From: Arenicola marina
Taxonomy: Eukaryota; Annelida; Polychaeta; Arenicolidae
DNA: 64,000 nucleotides
Assembly (NCBI GenBank): GCA_964019135.1
Contig: OZ025258.1
Location: 13,423,771 to 13,487,770 of the forward strand
Direction of reading: 5' to 3'
In this document: piece after piece, positions 12,240 through 25,700 of the stretch
Numbering within the stretch: position 1 is the stretch's first letter
How the letters are laid out: every line of letters begins with the position of its first letter
Notes under the pieces: model-generated
Told to the model about the DNA's origin: nothing
The model's database searches: none
What the model saw: the letters and a program-made list of their open reading frames with translations, nothing else
Program-made: the position numbers and the translations under genes

Positions 12240-13437
12240 AGAATCGAGTCATCGACCTTGACCCCATTCGATAATTGTATGTTCGAGACGTCGACCTTGA
12301 CCCCATCGGACAATTGTATGGTGGAGTCGTCCACCTTGACCCCATCCGATAATTGTATGTTCGAGACGTCGACCTTGACCCCATCGGATAATTGTATGGT
12401 GGAGTCGTCCACCTTGACCCCATCCGATAATTGTATGTTCGAGTCTTCGACCTTGACATCATCGGCTAATAATATGTTCGAGACGTCGACCTTGACCCCA
12501 TTCGATAATTGTGTGTTCGAGACGTCGACCTTGACCCCATCGGATAATCGTATGGTGGAGTCGTCCACCTTGACCCCATCCGATAATTGTATGTTCGAGA
12601 CGTCGACCTTGACCCCATCGGATATTTGTATGGTGGAGTCCTCCACCTTGACCCCATCCGATAATTGTATGTTCGAGACGTCGACCTTGACCCCATCGGA
12701 TAATTGTATGGTGAAGTCCTCCACCTTGACCCCATCCGATAATTGTATGTTCGAGTCTTCGACCTTGACATCATCGGCTAATTATATGTTCGAGACGTCG
12801 ACCTTGACCCCATCGGATAATTGTATGTTCAAGGCATCGGCCTTGACCCCAGCCGTTAAATATATGTTAAAGAGATTGACCTTGACCCTCTCCGATAATT
12901 GTATGTTCGAGTCTTCGACCTTGACATCATCGGCTAATTATATGTTCGAGACGTCGACCTTGACCCCATTCGATAATTGTATGTTCGAGACGTCGACCTT
13001 GACCCCATCGGATAATTGTATGGTGGAGTCGTCCACCTTGACCCCATCCGATAATTGTATGTTCGAGACGTCGACCTTGACCCCATCGGATAATTGTATG
13101 GTGGAGTCGTCCACCTTGACCCCATCCAATAATTGTATGTTCTGGTCTTCGACCTTGACATCATCGGCTAATTATATGTTCGAGACGTCGACCTTGACCC
13201 CATTGGATAATTGTATGTTCAAGGCATCGGCCTTGACCCCAGCCGTAAATTATATGTTAAAGAGATCGACCTTGACCCCATCCGATGATTGTATGTTCGA
13301 GACGTCGACCTTGACCCCAGTCGATCATTGCATGGTCGACACATCGACCTTGACCCTAGCCGATAATTGTATGTTCGAGACATCAACATTGACCCCAGCC
13401 TATACCTATATGTTCGCGACGTCGACCTTGACCTAAT
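12240..13437. repeat. 39-bp minisatellite, open on both strands
   Basis: About 30 units of 39 bases alternate two subtypes, one with GTTCGAGACGTCGACCTTG and one with GTGGAGTCGTCCACCTTG, each followed by ACCCCATCCGATAATTGTAT. Variant units carry AAGGCATCGG or AAAGAGATCG. Because 39 is a multiple of three, several frames on both strands stay open. The longest, on the plus strand, is about 390 codons (12258-13436). There is no start context, signal peptide or domain. It lies just 3' of the last exon I assign to the minus-strand gene. I treat it as non-coding or 3' untranslated. Confidence 0.8.
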
Positions 13438-13525
13438 GGGATGGCAATCGCATGAACTAGGCCGCACAACTATTCCAATGATTCATAGAAAAGCCACCAG
13501 CTCCACTCAGTCCGCTTGCGTGACG

Positions 13526-13728
13526 CTAATGTGGACGAACCCGTCTTATGTTTGTGAAATGTCCAAAGATAGTCTTGGCATCGGTGATTATGACCAGGGT
13601 CACTATAGTAGCACACGTTACTATGGCTACTGTTCCCATGCCGGTCGCGGAAGGTCTTCGATCAGATTCAGTGTATGGCGTCTGATACCTGTAGAGGGCT
13701 TTCTTCCGGCGAATTGTCACGGAAGAAT
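13526..13728 (-). CDS. Exon 17: candidate terminal exon with membrane segment
   Basis: An acceptor GATTCCAG at 13729 gives a phase-1 exon that matches the end of exon 16. It reads [15 protein letters not shown], then a linker, then a hydrophobic stretch [18 protein letters not shown], then [19 protein letters not shown] and a TAG stop. The arrangement fits a single-pass anchor with a short basic cytoplasmic tail. The hydrophobic core is short (about 17 residues) and no poly(A) signal was identified, so this could be an internal exon or a chance frame. Confidence 0.45.
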
Positions 13729-16700
13729 CTGGAATCGAAATCGAGAGTTACGAGCATATGGCATTGGTTCGAGTACGAGATGGATTTTTCTCAGCGCAAG
13801 TCTCCGATATCATGTCTCAGACTTCAGGCGACGGCAGGATAAGAGACAGCTGCATTCACCATGCGCCGCAGTTCAGTGAATGCGAAAATAAGAATAACGA
13901 GGAAAATAGACCCTTGTGCAGATTTGCTGATTTCTTTTCTTAAATATTGTCTCAATAAACTTGGCCTCAATAGTTTTTATTTCCCACCTTTGTTTTTGAG
14001 ATGACGGTGAGCCATGATACGTAATGAAATAAGTAATCTTGTTGTAGTTGTACATCTTCCGCTTGCAAGAGGTCGCAACGATTACAAAACTGTTGTCAAT
14101 TTTTGTTTTGTCTTCTTAACATTATAATATTTTTCCAAATAAGAAGAAGAGAGATTTATGCAACAGACACTATGTAGGCTTTGCAATGACATGATGGATC
14201 TAGCCCCGGATTACAGCTAGATGTGTAAAGAGATTCTCGTGACCACTGTATTTAATATTTAATCTGTGATTACACCGCTGTCGCTACACACATGTTTTTC
14301 CTGTGACGGACATCACCAATGCAGTTGAGCCGACTACGGGGCTTAATCGGCTAAAATTACCATGTAAATGATGGGCGATTTTAGCCGTCTAAGCCCCGTA
14401 GCCGGCTAATCTGCGTTAGTGAAATTCGCTACAGGCGAAACAGGTGTGTAGTGACAGCGATGTTTCATTCAATATGTTCGTGAAATAGGCCACTGATCAA
14501 ATAAGTGTATTCTGCACTTGGGTTTCTTACCACTTACCCTCACAAGCTGCCTGGGCGCATTGCTTCACCTCGTGGTCTTTACCAACACACGGGAGGCCGC
14601 CATGTTTGGGTGATGGCTCCGCGCACTCTCGCGTCCGGGTTACCAGACCGGAGCCACAGGTGGCGCTACAGGCACTCCACTCCGTCCATTGGGTCCAGTG
14701 TCCGTCACGCGCGCATGCGTGGTTGTTACACGCTGCGCGATCGATGCCGTAGACTGCGGGAGGCAAGGCGCGCGCGCCACGGCGATAATTATGTAACAGT
14801 AAATGATCTCCACACGATGCTTAATTATGCATGTTAGTTATATACGTGACTTGACCTTATTTCGAACACCATGATTGGTTTCTTTTTTTGAGTAGGCAGT
14901 AACCATACCAGTGTAAAAATAGGCATCAGGGTGACGCGCCGGCAGTGTTCCTCATATCGATTGACGGGGAAGGCCCATATGTATATATTCTTAAAACCGT
15001 ATGAGGTAAGCCTGCTATACTTTGCTATACACGTATGAAAAGTTGTCCATTGCCATTGCTCAAGTTGACACACATTCCTAAGCTCCTGCTTTGTGCGGTC
15101 TAGTGCGTCTAACTAATCTACAAAACACCATCAGTACCAAAATATTATATTATTATATTATATTAGTACGGAAGTAAATAAACATGAAAAACAAGAAACG
15201 AATTTACGTTAGCTTATACCCACATATATCGTTGCCGATGAGTTCTTGGCATGCTGAGTCGCTATCACCCTTGCACACCCTCCACCGGAGCTTGACGCCA
15301 CCGCCACACTGCGTGGTGCAGTCAGTCCACGGAACCCAGTGCTGCCAGGTCAGCTGACCGACCCCTCCCACCGGAGGCGACGGGGCCGGGCCGCGCAGGG
15401 TTGACGTCATGATGACGTCACCACCTGGTGTCGTCTGGTCGGTGGCGCCAGTAGCCGATGGTGCCGCGGTCACGTGTCCTGTAGGGTGAGCGGTAGTGTC
15501 TCCCACAGCGACGGGCAATGGTGGGTCGCGCTGTGGGGTGCTCGGTTCGGAGGAGATATTGTCTGTTGTCGCCGTGGAGATGATGTCGGGTGCTGTCGTC
15601 ATGGTAACGGCGCCGGGAGGCATTGTCGTGGGATACGGAACCGCACCGCCATCGGTTGTCATGTATTCCTCGGGTGACAACTCTGTGACGATTAGTGGTG
15701 GGATGCTTTCAGTTTCACTTTCAGTTTCAGTTTCGATGTCGGCGGCGCTAATGAATGGTATCGTGGAAGCCAGCTTCTCCTCCGCCAATGGTGCCCCAGT
15801 GGTCACCGGTGGGGACTCCGTCGTGACTATGGCCCAATGTCCTTCAGGCGTCACCTGAACTGGCAGTGACGTCATCGTAGATGGCGATGACGTCGTAGAT
15901 GAATGTGACGTCACTTCCGCGGATGTAATGACACTAGGAGGGGAGGTGATGTCAGCTTCTAAATCGGTTGTTAAGGTCTCTGTCGTAGTTACTACTGAAA
16001 TACGATGTTACTGAATCACTGAATTAATACTTATTAAGGCTGTCTAAAGCACCTTACTCATGTGCATTATTCACCCAATCAATCAACTCATGAACGATAC
16101 CTGCGTACAACGCAACCCATTGTAAACATCAACTTTGATATTTCTTCGACACATGTAAATGCAATCCTGGTCACGCCACCAAAACACACCAGAAAAGGAT
16201 TACGCAAGATCGTTTAGGTTAACATGGGACATTGATATCGGATCTCGACTAACACGGGCTGAGGATAAACATCTGGGCTTACAGTGCTGGCATAAATCTC
16301 CGGTGTAGCGGTGTAGGCAGATGCAATGGAAGGAACCTATACATGATAGCCAGTGTTTGGCTGATGTTGTTTCATTACATGAGTCACAGTAATAGCCAGT
16401 GTGTGGTTGATGTTGTGCTGTTACATGAGTCACAGTAATAGCCAGTGTGAGGCTGATGTTGGACCTGAGTCACAGTAATAGCCAGTGAGTGGCTGATGTT
16501 GTGCCGTTACATGAGTCACAGTAATAGCCAGTGTGTGGCTGATGTTGGACCTGAGTCACAGTAATAGCCAGTGTGTGGCTGATGTTGGACCTGAGTCACA
16601 GTAATAGCCAGTGTGTGGCTGATGTTGTGCCGTTATATGAGTCACAGTAATAGCCAGTGTGTGGCTGATGTTGTGCCGTTACATGAGTCACAGTAATAGC

Positions 16701-19700
16701 CAGTGTGTGGCTGATGTTGTGCCGTTACATGAGTCACAGTAATAACCAGTGTGAGGCTGATGTTGTGGCGTTACATGAGTCACGGTAATAGCCAGTGTGT
16801 GGCTGATGTTGGACCTGAGTCACAGTAATAGCCAGTGTGTGGCTGATGTTGGACCTGAGTCACAGTAATAGCCAGTATGTGGCTGATGTTGTGCCGTTAT
16901 ATGAGTCACAGTAATTGCCAGTGTGTGGCTGATGTTGTGCCGTTATATGAGTCACAGTAATAGCCAGTGTGTGGCTGATGTTGTGCCGTTACATGAGTCA
17001 CAGTAATAACCAGTGTGAGGCTGATGTTGTGGCGTTACATGAGTCACGGTAATAGCCAGTGTGTGGCTGATGTTGGACCTGAGTCACAGTAATAGCCAGT
17101 ATGTGGCTGATGTTGTGCCGTTATATGAGTCACAGTAATTGCCAGTGTGTGGCTGATGTTGTGCCGTTATATGAGTCACAGTAATAGCCAGTGTGTGGCT
17201 GACGTGCCGTTACATGAGTCACAGTAATTGCCAGTGTGTGGCTGATGTTGTGCCGTTATATGAGTCACAGTAATAGCCAGTGAGTGGCTGATGTGCCGTT
17301 ACCTGATTCACAGTGATAGCCAGTGAAACCTGCTTGGCAGATACATTCATAGGAGCCAGGTGTGTTGAGACAGTATCCATATATACAATTGCCAGAAATC
17401 GAACATTTGGTAACATTTGAAATGATTGTAAAAAACAGGGTCTCTTAAAGCTGATATGCACTGATATTCCAATACATATGGTAAACACGCAGACCAGGCC
17501 TTCATTGCCATACTGTTTTGATAATTGTTATATCCTGAATTGCATGTGCTGAGGACGGATGATACAAAAATGACGAATGTTTGTATATATGTGACAGGAA
17601 ATATATAGTGAACAGCAGTACTATATGATCAATAATAACATTCTTTCCATTATATTAACGAACATATATAATACTGCCGACAGCTTTATATCTAAGACCC
17701 TTGGGATAATTGCCAGGGACTAAGGGTGCATGGCGTGGCGGACGGTGAAGGGGGAATTGGAGATTGTCCGGGGGCAATAAACCAACATGGAGGCGAAGGT
17801 TTCGATCACGCCCAGGGGCCTATTTCACGAACGCAGTTTAGCCGGTTACGGAGCTTAGTCGGTTAAAATCGCTCATCATGTACATGGTAACTTTAGTCCA
17901 CTATTCGTGAAATCCACCATTGGCGGGCAGTCGTATTGTAGTGGCCGGGGACCTTGGAGGCCATGCGTAATGACCACCCTACTTTACCTCTTTACAAATC
18001 TCCGAATAGTCACGCCATAGATTCAAGCTTTTCTTGCGCCAAAAATACCACTTGAGTAAACAAAAGCCTCTGTGAAAATACGCTTTCGCGTCGAATCAAA
18101 ATGACGGATGGATTTTTGTTGCCATTATATTGTCTTGTCGCCACTCATGGCATGATCACAAACGTTTTCCACCACGTAGGAGGCGTCTAACTTATTCTAA
18201 AATTTATCTCACAATTGATGCTCCACCGTTCATTCTTCAAATGTCTATTGGTCGGGCAACAGAAGTTGTAGTCTAACTGAAGCTGTTACCCAACCACTAC
18301 TTACCTTCTTCGCAGCGCATCCCTTGGAATCCGGCAGGGCAGGTGCACTCGAATGATCCCACTGTGTTGGTACACACTCCGTTATGAAAGCAAGCGTCGG
18401 TCGGCGGGCCGCCAGGAAGCGGTTCGCCTATCCCCACACTGCACTCATCTTTGTCTGAAGCGAGGGTGTGCACTTCATATTTATCGGTTTTGGATTCTAT
18501 GGTATATCAGCATAGCTCATGACACTACAGGATGGTTTGATGACACAAGTTTAAGTAGTATAAGACAACGTTCATACTGGAGATTATTCTATATTACAGC
18601 ATAGTATTGCATATCATGCACAATATTATGTGTAATAACACACTACTGTATATTAGAAGCGAGCTAACGGCACAGGCTATAGTCGGGTGTATTGGGCCCG
18701 GGCTTGTGGCGAAATGTTCCCCCGGTCGCAGGGCTGTTGGTCAATTTTTCATATTTATATCGTCCTCTCGTGCGTCGTGCGGTTAAATCCAAACGCGCGA
18801 CGGACGGAGTGACCTATCTATCTAGAAGCACTGACCTAGCAGGACACGCTCTCTTTGGCCTCTTCTCTAGGGAGATTAATTCTCCTCTTCCCTTGTGTTT
18901 TTATCGGGCTCGTCTAAGTATTTTGTACAGGGTACTCCGGAAAATCTGTTACCAAAGAATTTTCATCCGCTTTCCCTCACCATAACTCATATTTCAGACG
19001 CATGCCGCCCAACAAGTTTAAATTTTCTATTGCATAACGTGTTATATTATGTAACTGGATTGTTACAGCGCCATCTTACGCCGAAATTGTCGACATAAAT
19101 CTATTCCTGATGGTGCGACGCTAGATAAACAGTTTTTGTTGTGGCACGTAACACGACACTCAATTATATATTTGGGCTCAGATACATTTTTTACGCCAAT
19201 TAGCGGCCAGGGGCCCTGGAGACGATGCGGAATGATCACCAGTCATGGCTTTTTACAATCTCCAAACATTAACGCCGTGATTCAAGTTCCTTGCACCGGA
19301 AATACCGCTTGAGTAAATAATAGCTCCACACAAATCGCCTTCGAGCGATGGGAATTTTTGTTGGCATTTTATTGTCCTTTGGCCAACCATGGCCTGATCA
19401 AACACGTGTTGCACCACGTACAAAGCGTCTAATTTATTCCCACATTCTTGTCAAAATCGATACTCCACCGTTCATTCTTTAAATGTCTATTGGTCTGGCG
19501 ACAGAAGTTGTACTCTAACTGGAGCTATTTCCCAACCACTGCTCACCTTCTTCGCAGCGCATCCCTTGGAATCCGGCAGGGCAGGTGCACTCGAATGATC
19601 CCATTGTGTTGTTGCACACTCCGTTATGAAAGCAGGCATCGGTCCGCGTGTTAGAAAGCGGTTCGTCTATCCCCACACTGCACTCGTCTTTGTCTGAAGC

Positions 19701-22700
19701 GACGATATGCACTTCATATTTATCGGTATGGGAAGATATGGTACATCAGCATAGCTCATGACAATACAGGATGGTTTTGTGACACAAGTTAAAGGAGTGC
19801 AATACAAAATACATAGAGGAAATTATTATATATTAGAGCATGGTATTGTACATCATAGCACACTATTGCATATGACAGAATATCACGGTATATTTTTAGC
19901 GAGCCAACGGCACGGGATACAGTCGGGTTCATGTGGTCCGGGCGTGTGGCGAACTGTTCCCCCGGCCGCAGGGTTGTTGGTCAATTCTTCATATTAAGTT
20001 GCGCCCACGTTCATCTTGCGGCAAAATCCAAACGCGCGACGGACGGAGTGACCTATCTATCTAGGAGTACTGACCTAGCAGGACACGCTCTCTTTGGCCT
20101 CTTTTCTACGGAGATGTTATCTGCTCTTCCCTTGTGGTTTTATCGGGTTCGTCTAAGTATTTTTTACAGGGTACTCCGGAAAATCTTTTACCGAGGAATT
20201 TTCATCGGCTTTCCCTCACCAAGACTAATACTTCAGGCGCATGCCGCCCAAAAAGTTAAAATGGTCTATTGCATAACGTGTTATATTATGTAACTGGATT
20301 GTTACAACGCCATCTTACGCCGAAACTCTCGACGTAAATCTATTCCTGATGGTGCGACGCTAGATAAACAGTTGTTGTTGTGGCACGTAACACCACACTC
20401 AAATTATCTATTTGGGCTCAGATACATTTTTTACGCCAATTATTTACAGGATAATTTACCGGCCAGGGGCCCTGGAGACGATGCGTAATGATCACCATGC
20501 ATGGCTTATTACAATCTCCAAACATTAACGCCGTGATTCAAGCTTCTTGCACCGGAAATACCGCTTGAGTAAATAATAGCTCCACACAATTCGCCTTCGA
20601 GTCGAACCCAAATGGCGGTGGGAATTTTGTTGGCATTTTATTGTCCTTTGGCCAACCATGGCCTGATCAAACACGTGTTGCACCACGTACAAAGCGTCTA
20701 ATTTATTCCCACATTCTTGTCAAAAACGATACTCCACCGTTCATTCTTTAAATGTCTATTGGTCTGGCGACAGAAGTTGTACTCTAACTGGAGCTCTTTC
20801 CCAACCACTGCTCACCTTCTTCGCAGCGCATCCCTTGGAATCCGGCAGGGCAGGTGCACTCGAATGATCCCATTGTGTTGTTGCACACTCCGTTATGAAA
20901 GCAGGCATCGGTCCGCGTGTTAGAAAGCGGTTCGTCTATCCCCACACTGCACTCGTCTTTGTCTGAAGCGACGATATGCACTTCATATTTATCGGTATGG
21001 GAAGATATGGTACATCAGCATAGCTCATGACAATACAAAATGGTTTTGTGACACAGGTTAAAAGAATGCAATACAACATTCATACAGGAAATTATTATAT
21101 ATTAGAGCATGTTATTGCACATCATAGCACACTATTGCATATGACAGCATATCACGGTATAATATTAGCGAGCCAACGGCACGGGATACAGTCGGGTTCA
21201 TGCGGTCCGGGCGTGTGGCGAACTGTTCCCCCGGCCGCAGGGCTGTTAGTCAATTCTTCATATTTATGTCGTGCCCATGTGCGTCTTGTGGTTAAATCCA
21301 AACGCGCGACGGGCGCCGTGACCTATCTATCTAGGAGCACTGACCTATCAGGACACGCTCTCTTTGGCCTCTTCTCTACGGAGATGTAATCGCCTCTTCC
21401 CTTGAGTTTTTATCGGACTCGTCTAAGTATTTTTTTACAGGGTACTCCGGAAAATCTTATACTGAAGAATTTTCATCGGATTTCCCTCACCAAGACTCAT
21501 ATTTTAGGCGCATGCCGCCCAAAAAGGTTAACATTTTCTATTGCACAACGTGTTATATTATGTAACCGGATTGTTACAACGCCATCTTACGCCGAAACTG
21601 TCGACGTAAATCTATTCCTGATGGTGCGACGTTAGATAAACATTTGTTGTTGTGGCACGTAACACCACACTCAAATTATATATTTGGGCTCAGATACATT
21701 TTTTACGCCAATTATTTACAGGATAATTACCGGCCAGGGGCCATGGAGGCAATGCGTAATGATCACAATGCATGGCTTATTACAATCTCCAAACATTTAC
21801 GCCGTGATTCAAGTTTCTTGCACCGGAAATACCGCTTGAGTAAATAATAGCTCCACACAAATCGCCTTTAAGTCGAACCTAAATGGCGGTGGAAATTGTT
21901 GTTGGCATTTTATTGTCCTTTGGCCAACCATGGCCTGATCAAACACGTGTTCCACCACGTACAAGGCGTCTAATTTTAATCCCACATTCTTGTCAAAAAC
22001 GAACCTCCACCGTTCATTCTTCAAATGTCTATTGGTCGGGCGACAGAAGTTGTACTCTAACTGGAGCTATTTCCCAACCACTGCTCACCTTCTTCGCAGC
22101 GCATCCCTTGGAATCCGGCAGGGCAGGTGCACTCGAATGATCCCATTGTGTTGCTGCACACTCCGTTGTGAAAGCAGGCATCGGTCCGCGTGTTAGAAAG
22201 CGGTTCGTCTATCCCCACACTGCACTCATCTTTGTCTGAAGCGACGATATGCACTTCATATTTATCGGTATGGGAAGATATGGTACATCAGCATAGCTCA
22301 TGACAATACAGGATGGTTTTGTGACACAAGTTAAAGAAGTGCAATACAAAATTCATAAAGGAAATGATTATATATTAGAGCATGGTATTGTACATCATAG
22401 CACACTATTGCATATGACAGCATATCACGGTATATTATTAGCGAGCCAACGGCACGGGATACAATCGGGTTCATGCGGTCCGGGCGTGTGGCGAACTGTT
22501 CCCCCGGCCGCTTGCTGACCTAACAGGACACGCTCTCTTTGGCCTCTTCTCTACGGAGATGTAATCTCCTCTTCCCTTGAGTTTTCATCGGACTCGTCTA
22601 AGTATTTTTTTACAGGGTACTCCGGAAAATCTTTTACTGAAGAATTTTCATCGGATTTCCCTCACCAAGACTCATATTTTAGGCGCATGCCGCCCAAAAA

Positions 22701-25700
22701 GGTTAACATTTTCTATTGCATAACGTGTTATATTATGTAACCGGATTGTTACAACGCCATCTTACGCCGAAACTGTCGACGTAAATCTATTCCTGATGGT
22801 GCGACGTTAGATAAACAGTTGTTGTTGTGGCACGTAACACCACACTCAAATTATATATTTGGGCTCAGATACATTTTTTACGCCAATTATTTACAGGAAA
22901 ATTACCGGCCAGGGGCCATGGAGGCACTGCGTAATGATCACAATGCATGGCTTATTACAATCTCCAAACATTTACGCCGTGATTCAAGTTTCTTGCACCG
23001 GAAATACCGCTTGAGTAAATAATAGCTCCACACAAATCGCATTTAAGTCGAACCCAAATGGTGATGGAAATTTTTGTTGGCATTTTGTTTTCCTTTGGCT
23101 AACCATGGCCTGATCAAACACGTGTTCCAGCACGTACAAAGCGTCTAATTTATTCCCACATTCTTGTCAAAAACGATACTCCACCGTTCATTCTTCAAAT
23201 GTCTATTGGTCGGGCGACAGAAGTTGTACTCTAACTGAAGCTGTTACCCAACCACTGCTCACCTTCTTCGCAGCGCATCCCTTGGAATCCGGCAGGGCAG
23301 GTGCACTCGAATGATCCCATTGTGTTGTTGCACACTCCGTTATGAAAGCAAGCGTCGGTCGGCGTGTTAGAAAGCGGTTCGTCTATCCCCACACTGCACT
23401 CATCTTTGTCTGAAGCGAGGATGTGCACTTCATATTTATCGGCATGGGAAGATATGGTACATCGGCATAGCTCAGCACACTACATGCTGGTTTTGTGACA
23501 TAAGTTAAAGTAGTATATATCAATTCTTAGACCTCCTTAGATGGACAAGAGAGTTTTTCTTGGATGCAATTTTGGCGCTTTGCACAGGGTGACTTTCTCC
23601 ATTAGATATATACCTTAGCATGCCCGTACGTACAAACTTATTTGTACTCTTTATGGCAGCAAATACACAAATAACGCAAATCGCTGTTATAAAACCTGTT
23701 CCCATTGACATACCACTAAGAACGGATAGTGGCATCGTGCCATAAAACTGCTTGTCGAGCTTTTCCCGCCAAATCTAAGCCCAGGCGACATATATATCAC
23801 CATTTGTAGAAAACTCGATTGTTTCATTTTATAAATTCCCAAACCTAAGCGAATCGCAAAAACTGATGACGTTTACCACACATGTGGTTAATTGATATCA
23901 CGGGCAAGGCTAAGAGACTCCATTTGGTAGTCTGGCATGGGTGAAATATAGACAAAAGACATTTTGGATGATTGAAGGACTGATTCTTATTTGTATTTTG
24001 ATCTCTTTATTTTTGGCGGGAAAGAGCTCGATAAATAAGTTTAATTAATGGACCACTTTCATCAACCCGACGCGGGAAGATCACCTACCTAGACGACAGT
24101 GGATCCCGCGGTAACCTTCGTAACATTCACACCGGAAACTGCCTGGCTCGTTGATACAAGTTCCGTTCCCGCAATTCACAGATTTGCATTCATCGATGTC
24201 TGCAACGCGTAGGGCGCGGGCTGTTTTTTATTCTCTTTTTCTTAATTAATTAATTTCCAGAATGAAGCATAAATCATATTGTACGCGGTAAATCAAATAC
24301 ATGGATTCCTATCCACACAATGAGACAGTGACACACCTAAATCTGTAACTATCAGTCACGCACATAGCACATCAAGTAGACTGGATGAACTAAGACTAAC
24401 TAATTTCTATCCCAGCTTTAAATAATTATGCATTCTGCATAGTTGTCGGAGCAATAAGATTGATTTGATTGCTGGGTTAACGGCGATTATTGACCGTGTT
24501 ATTCGTTCACATGGAAGTTTTATTGCCGTAGTAATTGTAATTGTTGTTAATATTGTTGATTACTATTCTGGCTCTCTCCTCACCCCATAAAGTATTCGCC
24601 CCGTCCCTGTCGTCAGTTTTCTCCCCCACCCATCCCCTCCCTTTCTTCTCACGTCCTCCCCTCGTACGTATTTCGGTATTTGTGACAGTATCCAGATAAT
24701 TTCCGCTAATATAAGATATTCTATATATTTTCGCCTATACTGCAGTGCCAAGAACATTACATTCTGATTTAGAGGAACTGTAACCGATGCACTGTTTTGC
24801 CAAAATAATAGTTGCCAACACTAACACGTATTGCAACGTCGAAAACTGTATGTACTACGTCATCAATTCGTGTGTAGCCGACAATTTTAGTGAAAAGAAT
24901 ACATTATTGTGACACTAATGTGGTCATAATGCGCCGCATAATAACAGTGAACAATAAAGTTTAAATACCAACATGTGGAAAACAACGAATGAACTGAAGG
25001 TGAAAGGATTCCATGCACGGGCGGTGTTGTGGGTGGCATTGACCTGGCACGGTGTGTTTGCCATCGTACGTACCGTACTCGCACTGAACCCCGCTCCATC
25101 CTGTAACACAGGAACACGTGTGTCTCTTGTCTCCATTAATACAGGTGCCTCCATTATCGCAGCTTGCGTCAAGGCAATCTGAGAAACAGAGATCGAGAAA
25201 ACGTCTAACAACGAAATAGTTATCTTGTGATAATGATGATCTCGTGACAGCTCCACCCGAAGCGCCACCATGCGACAAATAATGCGAAACAACCGAAGAG
25301 AGTGCAAAATGCAGGATGGATTCTTGTGAAACAAAATGAGACTGTGACAGAATGAAAATCCATCATGTAAACAAAAAGACAGAATTGGCGACCAGATTGC
25401 TTCTTGCTGAGATGAACGACAATATAGGTGAGCAACATAACAAGTTGCCGAAAGAATAAAATTTCCACGAAGACGTCTGTTGGGGCCCAAAACGTCCGAC
25501 TGCCCAACACGTCCTGCATAACTAAGAACAAACTAACAGTTACATTTGACGTTGCGATCCTACACAATCTGCCGATATGAAGCCGCGATACGCTCGTTTT
25601 GTAGCTCTCAGTTAGCGATATACGAATAACATTGAAGTTTCCTGAGAAGCTGGGGAAGGGGGGGGGGAGATGGGCGGACGCGTGAGCTTCAGTATGGTAA

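Larger units (their letters stand above)
18240..23520. repeat. Five tandem 1.17-1.27-kb EGF-exon units
   Basis: Each unit carries one cbEGF exon and about 1.1 kb of conserved intron, with shared blocks such as GGTACTCCGGAAAATC, AACGTGTTATATTATGTAAC and CCCCCGGCCGC. Distances between successive exon ends are 1242, 1269, 1273 and 1174 bases. The short one reflects a deletion at about 22511 that removes part of the conserved block. Copies B, C and D are the most alike. Confidence 0.9.

Noticed and set aside
12258..13436. 392-codon open frame on the plus strand
   Set aside because: It is entirely a 39-bp minisatellite, and frames are open on both strands. There is no signal peptide, domain or splice context.
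13367..13879. 170-codon plus-strand frame
   Set aside because: It begins in the minisatellite and overlaps antisense the phase-matched exon 17. No motif is present.
16350..17302. Regular repeats with short intervals, at first glance like a CRISPR array
   Set aside because: Units are contiguous and homologous over their full length with no unique spacers, no cas genes exist, and the repeat is a copy of the adjacent exon/intron junction in a eukaryotic gene.
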